Below, piece after piece: positions 1 through 5,033 of a stretch of 5,160 nt of DNA. Below the pieces are notes generated by a model. The model saw nothing but the letters and a program-made list of their open reading frames with translations, was not told the origin of the DNA and made no database searches. Position numbers and translations under genes: made by a program. The stretch comes from Citricoccus sp. WCRC_4. Lineage in GTDB: Bacteria; Actinomycetota; Actinomycetes; Actinomycetales; Micrococcaceae. Within the stretch, counting starts at the first letter, position 1, and each line of letters opens with the position of its first letter. The stretch lies in contig JAPFFX010000166.1 in assembly GCA_026645375.1 (NCBI GenBank), positions 1 through 5,160 on the forward strand. The letters are read 5' to 3'.

Positions 1-36
1 GGGCGTCCGTCTGCTCACCGTCCATGAGGTGACGCA

Positions 37-93
37 ACGCCACAGGCCCCGGTCCGGGGAGCAGTTTGCTCCCCGGGACGGGGCCTGTGGCGT
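37..93. terminator. Very long hairpin, probable intrinsic terminator
   Basis: Bases 37-63 pair with 67-93 around a 3-nt loop. The outer 15 pairs (37-51 with 79-93) and the inner 10 (54-63 with 67-76) are perfect. Position 52/78 is a G-A mismatch, and 53/77 is a U-G wobble in a plus-strand transcript. No T-run follows on either strand, which is common for actinobacterial hairpin terminators. The hairpin lies 28 bp past the stop of the minus-strand gene ending at 122, so it could end that transcript. It could equally end a plus-strand gene entering from the left. The fold is slightly better in plus-strand RNA. The structure is seen; the terminator role is inferred. Confidence 0.65.
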
Positions 94-121
94 ACTGGAT
101 GTCAGTGGCGGGCTCGGCGGT

Positions 122-970
122 TCAAGACGCGAGGTCGGCGGTGAGCCGCGAGGGCAGGGAGCCGAGGAGATGATGCCAGGCCCGGGGGCTGTCCTGCAGG
201 GGTGAGCTCTCCGACGGCGAGGGCAGCGGCACCTGCACGACCCAGCCCTGGTCTCCGGCGAAGCGGGCCAGGGACACGCAGTGGTGGTCCACGTCCACGC
301 AGTGCACGGGGTCGACCGTGAGGTCATCCGTCTCGGGAACGTTCAGGGGCTCCGCCCAGCCGGCGATCTCGCCGTCCAGCACGGCGTCGGCGACGTTGGC
401 CAGGACCTGCGGGGCCGTGGCCAGGACGGCGTCGGCCAGGGCGTCGGCCGGGGACGGCGCGGCGGAGGCCTCCACGATGACGGCCTCGCCGTGGGCGTTG
501 ACGCCGGAGCAGTCGTGCAGCAGGACCCGCTCGGTGGTGACCACGCCCACGCGCACGCGCGGTCCGACGTCCTGGACGAGGTCCGCCACGCGGCCCTGCA
601 GTCCCAGGGCCTCCACCTGCGCCGTGTCCCGGCACCAGCGCAGCGTGCCGAGCAGGTGCACGGACGCCAGCCTCAGGTTCAGGCCGTGATCCGCTGCGTC
701 CTTGACGATGTCCACCCGCACCTCGATGTCCTCGGGGGTGTGGAACGCGCCGAGCGAGTGGAAGAGGTTCGGGATGTCCGCGACCACCAGCTGTCCGGTG
801 CGGGACACGCCGTGGACCGCGGAGGAGAGCGTCTCGCCCGCCCGGTAGGCCGTGAGCTCGACGGCGCCCTCACCGGACAGCATGCGGCGCGTGAGCGACC
901 GGGCGTGGGCGGCACGCAGGCCGGGGACGGACGACGCGGGCGTCGGGGGAGTGCGCGGAGTCGAACTCAT
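122..970 (-). CDS. Putative DUF2470/HugZ-like heme or iron utilisation protein
   Basis: This is a predicted soluble cytoplasmic protein of 282 residues. I start it at ATG 970, which has a GGAAGGAT ribosome site (975-982). An upstream TTG at 1027 would put the promoter and iron box inside the gene. The N-terminal part (starting near AHARSLTRRM) alternates strands and helices like the split-barrel half of HugZ-type proteins. The C-terminal part, with a strand-rich stretch near CVDVDHHCVSLARF and then a V-Q-V-P-L-P-x-P segment, resembles the actinobacterial DUF2470 domain. Known HugZ relatives bind or degrade heme to release iron. Assignment is from remembered family pattern only, and the classic HugZ histidines were not verified. 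The iron box supports an iron-related role. It could instead be another iron-regulated protein of unknown function. No signal peptide or membrane segment is visible. Confidence 0.6.
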   Translation of the reverse strand: MSSTPRTPPTPASSVPGLRAAHARSLTRRMLSGEGAVELTAYRAGETLSSAVHGVSRTGQLVVADIPNLFHSLGAFHTPEDIEVRVDIVKDAADHGLNLRLASVHLLGTLRWCRDTAQVEALGLQGRVADLVQDVGPRVRVGVVTTERVLLHDCSGVNAHGEAVIVEASAAPSPADALADAVLATAPQVLANVADAVLDGEIAGWAEPLNVPETDDLTVDPVHCVDVDHHCVSLARFAGDQGWVVQVPLPSPSESSPLQDSPRAWHHLLGSLPSRLTADLAS

Positions 971-974
971 GTGG

Positions 975-982
975 ATCCTTCC
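975..982 (-). promoter_or_regulatory. Ribosome binding site deciding the start at 970
   Basis: On the minus strand GGAAGGAT ends 4 nt before ATG 970. It selects this start over the in-frame TTG 19 codons upstream, which has no comparable site. Confidence 0.7.
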
Positions 983-996
983 AAGACGGTCGCATC

Positions 997-1027
997 CTAG
1001 TAAGGCACGCCTAACCGAATTAAGCAA
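997..1027 (-). promoter_or_regulatory. Promoter overlapped by a DtxR/IdeR-type iron box
   Basis: Read on the minus strand, the 19 bases at 1001-1019 are TTCGGTTAGGCGTGCCTTA. They match the DtxR/IdeR consensus TTAGGTTAGGCTAACCTAA at 14 of 19 positions by hand count, with the left half nearly intact. A possible -35 (TTGCTT, 1022-1027) lies just upstream. A possible -10 is CTTACT (999-1004, spacer 17) or TACTAG (997-1002, spacer 19). The box covers the spacer and -10, where bound DtxR/IdeR-Fe2+ would block RNA polymerase. The gene starting at 970 should therefore be repressed when iron is plentiful. The box is seen; the regulator is inferred. Confidence 0.7.
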
Positions 1028-1073
1028 GCCGCTTGTACGCTTATGCGTCTCGCGGCGTCTCAGAAGGACCCGG

Positions 1074-1556
1074 TCAGTCCCGTCGTCGGGCGCGGAAGAT
1101 GCCGAGGGACGCCACGCACAGCCCGACGAAGGCCAGCCCCAGTGCCACCAGCGGGCCGGTCAGCGGCACCCACACGACATCGCGGCGCACGGCCTGGGCG
1201 GTCTCCGAGTCCGAGAGCATGTCCCCGCCCCCGAGCGTGAAGGTCCCGGCGACGAACACCTGGGCGACCACGGTGATGATGAGCAGCAGCGCGGCGACCA
1301 CGCCCACGCCCATCGAGGCATAGAGCAGCACCTTGCACCACGTCGGCGCCGGTCGCGTCCCCGCGTCCTCGGCCGCTGTTTCCCGGGCCCCGTCGGCGTC
1401 GCCGTCCTCGCCCCGGTCCTCGTCCCGGCCGTCCTCGAAGCGGCCGATGAGGTCGAATCCGGGGGAGCCGTCCCAGTCGCGGTCCGGGTCCAGGCCGTCC
1501 CGGAATTCGCGCGCGGAACCGGGTGCGGGACTGCGGGACTCGGGACGGCGGGGCAT
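1074..1556 (-). CDS. Small two-helix membrane protein of unknown function
   Basis: I do not recognise a family. The product is 160 residues from ATG 1556. Residues 1-72 are hydrophilic and rich in Asp, Glu, Arg and Gly, including an acidic run around 41-65, and are probably disordered. Two hydrophobic helices follow, near 76-102 and 131-154, joined by a short loop, and the chain ends in a basic RARRRD tail. The basic tail after helix 2 suggests that both termini face the cytoplasm. A longer reading from 1691 would overlap the divergent methyltransferase gene and lacks a ribosome site. At ATG 1556 there is no good Shine-Dalgarno sequence, but TACGCT lies exactly 6 nt upstream, as expected for a leaderless mRNA. 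The downstream DUF2470 gene has its own promoter, so the two are probably not a strict operon. Confidence 0.7.
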   Translation of the reverse strand: MPRRPESRSPAPGSAREFRDGLDPDRDWDGSPGFDLIGRFEDGRDEDRGEDGDADGARETAAEDAGTRPAPTWCKVLLYASMGVGVVAALLLIITVVAQVFVAGTFTLGGGDMLSDSETAQAVRRDVVWVPLTGPLVALGLAFVGLCVASLGIFRARRRD

Positions 1557-1562
1557 GTCCCC

Positions 1563-1568
1563 AGCGTA
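1563..1568 (-). promoter_or_regulatory. -10 box of a leaderless promoter for the membrane protein
   Basis: On the minus strand TACGCT fits the actinobacterial TANNNT -10 element. Six bases (GGGGAC) separate it from ATG 1556, which places transcription start at or next to the start codon. No clear -35 is seen. Confidence 0.5.
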
Positions 1569-1575
1569 CCGCCGG

Positions 1576-1581
1576 TACCGT
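1576..1581 (+). promoter_or_regulatory. -10 box of a leaderless promoter for the methyltransferase
   Basis: TACCGT fits TANNNT. Six bases separate it from GTG 1588, so the transcript would start at the GTG. It lies 7 bp from the divergent -10 box at 1563-1568, so two polymerases could not easily occupy both promoters at once. Confidence 0.5.
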
Positions 1582-1587
1582 GGACGG

Positions 1588-2991
1588 GTGGCCTCCTCCT
1601 CATCGTCCTCCCCCTCGCCGTCCGGTCCGCAGCCTGCCGCTGGCGGTGCCGCGCCGTCGTCGTCGGCGTCCACCGGCAGCCGGGACGTCACCGTCCTGGC
1701 CCCGGTCCTGACCCCGGAGGGCTGGCAGTTGCTGAACTCGCTTGAGGGCTACCGGGAGTCCGAGGCGCTGGCGATGTCCACCCGGCTGCGCGCCGCCGGC
1801 CATGCCCCCGAACTGGTCTCGGCCGTGCTGACCCAGCTGAAGCTGCGCGAACAGGCCGCCGCCAAGTTCGGTCCCTTCGCGGCGCACATGATCCTCACCC
1901 GGGCGGGCCTGGAACAGGCCACGCGGATGAACGTGGCCGCCGTGCACGCCGGGCGGTTCGCCGGCGCCGGGATCCGGTCCGTCGCCGACCTGGGCTGCGG
2001 ACTCGGGGCGGACGCCATGGCCATGGCGGCGCTGGACCTCGAGGTGACCGCCGTGGAGCGGGACGAGACGGTGGCCGCCGCGGCGACGATCAACCTGATG
2101 CCCTTCCCCAACGCCACCGTGGTCAGTGCGGACGCGCAGGAGTGGGTCACCGCGGCGCAGGCGGGTGGCACCGAGCCCGAGGGCTACTGGCTCGACCCCG
2201 CCCGCCGGGTGGTGTCCACCTCGGGGTCCAGCCGGGTGTTCGACCCGGAGGCGTTCTCCCCGCCGCTGTCCTTCGTCGAGTCCCTCGCCGAGCGCGGCAT
2301 CGCCGTCGGCGTGAAGCTCGGTCCCGGCCTGCCGCACGAGTCCGTCCCCGTCGGCTGCGAGGCGCAGTGGATCTCCGTGGACGGGGACGTCACCGAGGCC
2401 GTGCTGTGGTTCAACGCCCTCGCCCGGGACGGCGTGCGCCGCAGTGCGCTGGTGATGTCCGGTCCCGGGGCGGGTCCGACGCCGGCCGGAGAGCGGTCCG
2501 GCCACCACGAGCTCAGCGCGGGGACCGACTTCGGCGGCTCACCCGAGGTGCCGGTCGGCGGGGTGCAGGCCCTCACCGGATACCTCTACGAACCGGACGG
2601 CGCCGTGATCCGGGCCGGGCTGGTGGCCGACCTGGTCCGGCGGGACTTCGACTCGGCCGGCGGGGCACTGCTCGATGAGCACATCGCCTACTTCCGGGCC
2701 GATGGGCTCGTCGCGTCCCCGTTCGCGCGGGCCTACCGGATCGAGGCGGTGATGCCCTTCAACGTCAAGGGCCTGCGGCGCTGGGTGCAGGAGACCGGGG
2801 TGGGCCGGCTGGACATCAAGAAACGCGGGATGGCCGTCACTCCCGAGGAACTACGACGCCAGCTCATGTCCGGGAAGGGCTCGAAGGCGTCGAAGGGTTC
2901 AAAGGGTTCGAAGGGCTCCAGCCGGCACGCCACGCTCGTGCTGACGCGGATCGGCGAGGAGCGGGTCGCCGTGGAGGTCACCCCGGCCTGA
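1588..2991 (+). CDS. Class I SAM-dependent methyltransferase with THUMP-like domain
   Basis: The product is 467 residues from GTG 1588. Residues 1-30 are a Ser/Pro/Ala-rich tail that is probably disordered. The conserved body opens at LTPEGW (41-46), with a helical region leading to EQATRMNVAAVHA. SAM-binding motif I is VADLGCGLGADA (132-143), and an acidic residue follows at the end of strand 2 in VTAVE (E157). The DPARR motif (203-207) stands where DPPY-type methyltransferases keep their catalytic loop. The C-terminal THUMP-like part includes GLRRWVQE (395-402) and ends in a strand-rich tail. This architecture is a conserved actinobacterial family that I recall lying near tsaD and groES. 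A nucleic-acid substrate is inferred from the THUMP-like domain; the target is unknown. GTG 1588 is chosen over the upstream in-frame ATG at 1333, which would overlap the divergent gene. A five-unit K-G-S repeat (430-444) interrupts the THUMP-like domain. Confidence 0.85.
   Translation: MASSSSSSPSPSGPQPAAGGAAPSSSASTGSRDVTVLAPVLTPEGWQLLNSLEGYRESEALAMSTRLRAAGHAPELVSAVLTQLKLREQAAAKFGPFAAHMILTRAGLEQATRMNVAAVHAGRFAGAGIRSVADLGCGLGADAMAMAALDLEVTAVERDETVAAAATINLMPFPNATVVSADAQEWVTAAQAGGTEPEGYWLDPARRVVSTSGSSRVFDPEAFSPPLSFVESLAERGIAVGVKLGPGLPHESVPVGCEAQWISVDGDVTEAVLWFNALARDGVRRSALVMSGPGAGPTPAGERSGHHELSAGTDFGGSPEVPVGGVQALTGYLYEPDGAVIRAGLVADLVRRDFDSAGGALLDEHIAYFRADGLVASPFARAYRIEAVMPFNVKGLRRWVQETGVGRLDIKKRGMAVTPEELRRQLMSGKGSKASKGSKGSKGSSRHATLVLTRIGEERVAVEVTPA
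2875..2919 (+). repeat. Five 9-bp tandem repeats coding K-G-S
   Basis: The units are AAGGGCTCG, AAGGCGTCG, AAGGGTTCA, AAGGGTTCG and AAGGGCTCC. They are in frame and encode Lys-Gly-Ser five times, with one Lys-Ala-Ser. Third-position variation (GGC/GGT, TCG/TCA/TCC) shows that the copies are not all recent. The unit length is a multiple of three, so copy-number change keeps the reading frame. Confidence 0.9.
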
Positions 2992-3028
2992 GGGCCCGGC
3001 GCGGCCGGCGCGGTGGCTCAGGTGCCGG
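2983..3028. terminator. Candidate bidirectional terminator between convergent genes
   Basis: CCGGC-CTGAG (2983-2992) pairs with CTCAG-GT-GCCGG (3017-3028), leaving a 2-nt bulge. A smaller stem, CCGGC/GCCGG (2996-3000 with 3004-3008), sits inside. The stop codons of both converging genes lie in the outer stem. No T-run is present on either side, and the role is inferred from position. Confidence 0.4.
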
Positions 3029-4130
3029 AGGCGTCCCGTCCCAGGCCGGTGGGGGACGCGGTGGCCACGTGGTTGACGACCTCGTTGATCATGCGGTGCA
3101 GGTTGTCCAGGCCGTAGCCCACGAGGTACCAGTCCGCGGGATCCAGGTGGATGACCTTGCCGTTCCGGGCCGCCTTCGTGCCGTCGACCAACTCGTCGTC
3201 CAGCACGTCCTCGGCGGTGGCCCCCTGCCGGCCGAGGGCGGCGTCCTCGTCGATGACGAACAGGTTGTCCGGATCGGCGTCGGCGATGAACTCGGTGGAG
3301 GCCGGTGCGCCGTCCCGGCCCTCGGCCATCACCGGGGTGGCGCTGGGCACGCCGAGCACGTCGTGGACCAGGCCGAAGCGTGACTCCGGACCGAAGGCCG
3401 TGATCTCGCCGGACCCCGTCATCACCACCAGTCCGTTGGTGTTCCCGGCGTCCTTCAGCGTCGCCCGGGCGTCCTCGATCTTCGTCTCGATCGCGCCGAG
3501 CGCGGCCTGCACCTGCATCTCCCGGCCGAAGACCTCACCCAGGGCGGTGACGTTCTGCGTGAAGGACTCCATCGGCTCCGAGTAGTCCATGGACAGGTCG
3601 ATGGTCGGGGCGATCCCGGACAGCTCGGGGTAGGCCCCGGCGGTCGCGGCGGAGACGATGACCAGGTCCGGCTCCTGCTCGGCGATGACGTCCAGGTCCG
3701 GCTCGGTGAGGGAACCGATCTGCACCTCCGCGCCGTCCGCCAGGTCCTGCAGCTCCTCGGGGTAGGGCGCGTCCGGCACGCCGTCGGGCTGGATGCCCAG
3801 CGCGTTCAGGGAGTCCATGACGCCCAGGTCGAAGACGAAGACCTTCTCGGGATCGGCGGGGACCTCGGTGGTGCCCTGGGCGTGCTTCACCATGACGGTG
3901 TCACCACCCGTTCCTCCCGCGGAAGCGGTGGGGGAGGGCGTGGTGGTACCGGGAGCGGTGCCCGAGGAGGACGGCTCGGTGGACCCACCGTTGCAGGCGG
4001 TCACGAGAGCCAGCAGGGCCGCCGAGGCGGCGACCATGATCGAGGTGCGACGCACGGCCCGGGACCTCGGCCCGGGGCGTGTGGATCCGAGGGGGGGAAG
4101 TGGCCCGTGGTGCGGGCCGTGCAGGGACAC
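3018..4130 (-). CDS. Siderophore-binding lipoprotein, CeuE/YclQ/FatB type
   Basis: This is the extracellular substrate-binding subunit of a ferric-siderophore ABC importer, 370 residues from GTG 4130. That start has GGGAGG 6 nt upstream. The signal peptide has a long n-region with a twin arginine (RRTS, 27-30), a hydrophobic core at 31-42, and a lipobox LVTAC with the lipidated cysteine at C46. A Ser/Thr/Pro/Gly linker (47-75) follows. The binding fold runs from PEKVFVFDLGVMDSLNALGI onward. Segments ITAFGPESRFGLVHDVLG (243-260), DPDNLFVIDEDAALG (286-300) and the late WYLVGYGLDNL (334-344) closely match the pattern of the CeuE/YclQ/FatB group, known for catecholate or petrobactin-type siderophores. 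No permease or ATPase gene is adjacent, so the gene is an orphan here. No iron box is visible upstream. The ligand is not determined. The RR motif could direct Tat export, but Sec is equally possible. Confidence 0.9.
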   Translation of the reverse strand: MSLHGPHHGPLPPLGSTRPGPRSRAVRRTSIMVAASAALLALVTACNGGSTEPSSSGTAPGTTTPSPTASAGGTGGDTVMVKHAQGTTEVPADPEKVFVFDLGVMDSLNALGIQPDGVPDAPYPEELQDLADGAEVQIGSLTEPDLDVIAEQEPDLVIVSAATAGAYPELSGIAPTIDLSMDYSEPMESFTQNVTALGEVFGREMQVQAALGAIETKIEDARATLKDAGNTNGLVVMTGSGEITAFGPESRFGLVHDVLGVPSATPVMAEGRDGAPASTEFIADADPDNLFVIDEDAALGRQGATAEDVLDDELVDGTKAARNGKVIHLDPADWYLVGYGLDNLHRMINEVVNHVATASPTGLGRDASGT

Positions 4131-4136
4131 GATGGT

Positions 4137-4142
4137 CCTCCC
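4137..4142 (-). promoter_or_regulatory. Ribosome binding site for the lipoprotein gene
   Basis: GGGAGG on the minus strand lies 6 nt before GTG 4130. It supports that start and its long signal-peptide n-region over ATG codon 32, inside the hydrophobic core. Confidence 0.7.
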
Positions 4143-4302
4143 GTGATCAGCGGAGCGGTGGGATCCGCGGTCGGCCCCGGCCCGGCCGGCCGGGACGATC
4201 GCGTCAGGTCCATTCTGTCAGCCCGCGGCCGGGTGCGGCCAGGGCCCGGCCCGGCTGTCCGGGCTCGGACCGGGGTCCGACGGGCGGTTTCCGAGGACAC
4301 GA

Positions 4303-4329
4303 CTGGCACTCGCCTTGACCGAGTGCTAA
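4303..4329. promoter_or_regulatory. CIRCE operator 1 (HrcA site)
   Basis: CTGGCACTC (4303-4311), a 9-nt spacer, then GAGTGCTAA (4321-4329). The consensus is TTAGCACTC-N9-GAGTGCTAA: the left arm matches 7 of 9 and the right arm 9 of 9, with the canonical spacing. The groES -35 (4315-4320) falls inside the spacer, so bound HrcA would block the promoter. HrcA itself is not in this window. Confidence 0.93.
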
Positions 4330-4344
4330 GCCTCGTCCTAGAGT
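4315..4344 (+). promoter_or_regulatory. Predicted groES(-groEL) promoter
   Basis: TTGACC (-35, 4315-4320) and TAGAGT (-10, 4339-4344) are 18 bp apart. Transcription should begin near 4351, at the edge of the second CIRCE element, leaving a leader of about 150 nt. The promoter is thus flanked and overlapped by both operators. Confidence 0.7.
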
Positions 4345-4349
4345 CATTT

Positions 4350-4376
4350 CTGGCACTCCGGGGCACCGGGTGCCAA
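4350..4376. promoter_or_regulatory. CIRCE operator 2 (HrcA site)
   Basis: CTGGCACTC (4350-4358), a 9-nt spacer, then GGGTGCCAA (4368-4376). Each arm matches the CIRCE consensus at 7 of 9 positions. The left arm is identical to that of operator 1, and the two left arms are 47 bp apart. It overlaps the predicted transcription start and would also be present in the mRNA leader. Confidence 0.8.
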
Positions 4377-4485
4377 GCCTGAAGGACCTGCCATCCGGCA
4401 CCCGCGACGACGGTTGGCCAGCCTACGGCGCACAGCAGAATCCACTGACGCCGGTCGGACCCCCGTGGTCTGGCCCACCACAGAG

Positions 4486-4492
4486 AAGGAGA
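4486..4492 (+). promoter_or_regulatory. Ribosome binding site deciding the groES start
   Basis: AAGGAGA lies 8 nt before GTG 4501. It rules out in-frame upstream starts at 4414 and 4465, which would add residues absent from GroES proteins. Confidence 0.85.
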
Positions 4493-4500
4493 GTACAGAC

Positions 4501-4797
4501 GTGTCTGTCTCCATCAAGCCCCTTGAGGATCGCATTGTTGTCCGTCCGCTGGAAGCCGAGCAGACCACCGCTTCCGGCCTGGTGATCCCGGACACCGCCA
4601 AGGAGAAGCCGCAGGAGGGCCAGGTCGTGGCCGTCGGCGCCGGCCGTGTCGATGACAACGGCAACCGCATCCCGGTCGACGTCGCCGAGGGCGATGTCGT
4701 GCTCTTCTCCAAGTACGGCGGCACCGAGGTCAAGGTCGGCGGCGAGGACTACCTCGTGCTGTCCGCCCGCGACGTGCTGGCCATCGTCACCAAGTGA
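4501..4797 (+). CDS. groES: Co-chaperonin GroES (Hsp10)
   Basis: This cytoplasmic protein forms the seven-subunit lid that caps the GroEL chamber during ATP-driven protein folding. The product is 98 residues from GTG 4501, a normal length for the family. The N-terminus SVSIKPLEDRIVVRPLEAE is typical. The mobile loop that contacts GroEL lies around residues 17-35, with GLVIP as the hydrophobic contact (GIVLP in many bacteria). EKPQEGQVVAVGAG and the late KYGGTEVKVGGEDYLVLSARDVLAIV complete the conserved barrel. Two CIRCE operators and a housekeeping-type promoter lie upstream, predicting HrcA-controlled heat-shock induction. groEL follows after 236 bp. That is wide for this pair, and the gap contains hairpins that may reduce read-through. 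Identification is secure. Confidence 0.98.
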   Translation: MSVSIKPLEDRIVVRPLEAEQTTASGLVIPDTAKEKPQEGQVVAVGAGRVDDNGNRIPVDVAEGDVVLFSKYGGTEVKVGGEDYLVLSARDVLAIVTK

Positions 4798-4844
4798 TCT
4801 TCCACCGGGCCCGGTCCGTGCACCCGCACGGCACCGCGTCCGGT

Positions 4845-4896
4845 TGACGCACCAGGCCCGGCCAGGCACTCCAGCCGGCCGGGCCTGATCGCGTCA
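4845..4896 (+). terminator. Stem-loop between groES and groEL, possible attenuator
   Basis: TGACGC (4845-4850) pairs with GCGTCA (4891-4896), and CAGGCCCGGCC (4853-4863) pairs with GGCCGGGCCTG (4877-4887). A small 2/3-nt internal loop separates the two stems, and the apical loop is 13 nt. No T-run follows. It could be a partial terminator, or a stabiliser or processing site that sets the groES:groEL mRNA ratio. The structure is seen; the role is inferred. Confidence 0.5.
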
Positions 4897-5018
4897 GTGC
4901 CGACGTCGTGACCTCCGGGCCCACTGGGCACCGGACGGGCGCGACGCCGGCCCTCCCACCTTCACCTCGACGCGGCGACCGGATGCCCGGCCGGGCCCGG
5001 AGCCGCCGTCCACACCCG

Positions 5019-5025
5019 AAAGGAG
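5019..5025 (+). promoter_or_regulatory. Ribosome binding site for groEL
   Basis: AAAGGAG lies 8 nt before ATG 5034. This strong site confirms the start. Confidence 0.85.
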
Positions 5026-5033
5026 CTTCGTTC

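Larger units (their letters stand above)
4131..4500. other. Divergent control region between lipoprotein gene and groES
   Basis: This 370-bp gap has no credible gene. The groES side (4303-4500) holds two CIRCE operators, the groES promoter and a leader of about 150 nt. The lipoprotein side (4131-4302) holds its ribosome site and a perfect 14-bp palindrome, CCCGGCCGGCCGGG (4181-4194). I see no DtxR box and no convincing minus-strand -35/-10 pair there. Confidence 0.7.
4798..5033 (+). other. Structured groES-groEL intergenic region
   Basis: No gene is visible in this gap. It contains, in order, a 12-bp palindrome ACCGGGCCCGGT (4804-4815), a perfect 6-bp stem with an ACCC loop (4816-4831), a long stem-loop (4845-4896), a bulged stem (4915-4934) and a second palindrome GCCCGGCCGGGC (4985-4996). 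I find no convincing second promoter and no complete CIRCE element before groEL. Confidence 0.7.

Noticed and set aside
1..36. Tail of a gene entering from the left
   Set aside because: Plus-strand frames stop at 25-27 and 30-32, but 36 bases are too few to support any coding call.
1025..1027. TTG start giving a 301-residue version of the DUF2470-like protein
   Set aside because: It would translate through the promoter and iron box, and ATG 970 has a proper ribosome site.
1333..1691. Extended starts for the methyltransferase (1333) and the membrane protein (1691)
   Set aside because: The extensions overlap head-on and give only low-complexity Ser/Arg- or Asp/Glu-rich sequence; the conserved parts begin after 1588 and before 1556.
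1600..2508. Long open frames antisense to the methyltransferase, and similar plus-strand frames over 281-1000
   Set aside because: They are typical GC-rich shadow frames, with Arg/Gly/His-rich composition and no recognisable domain, lying opposite well-supported genes.
4303..4329. HspR-type HAIR operator
   Set aside because: A CTTGA core occurs, but the CTTGAGT-N7-ACTCAAG pattern is absent.
4325..4343. TAAG...CCTAG bases near the groES promoter as a DtxR box for the lipoprotein gene
   Set aside because: Aligned to the 19-bp consensus, most positions mismatch, and the bases are explained by CIRCE 1 and the -10 box.
4414..4500. Upstream in-frame starts for groES at 4414 and GTG 4465
   Set aside because: They add residues not found in GroES and precede the AAGGAGA site that serves GTG 4501.
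4865..4871. GGCACTC in the groES-groEL hairpin loop as a third CIRCE
   Set aside because: Only one arm is present; no GAGTGC-like arm follows after 9 nt.
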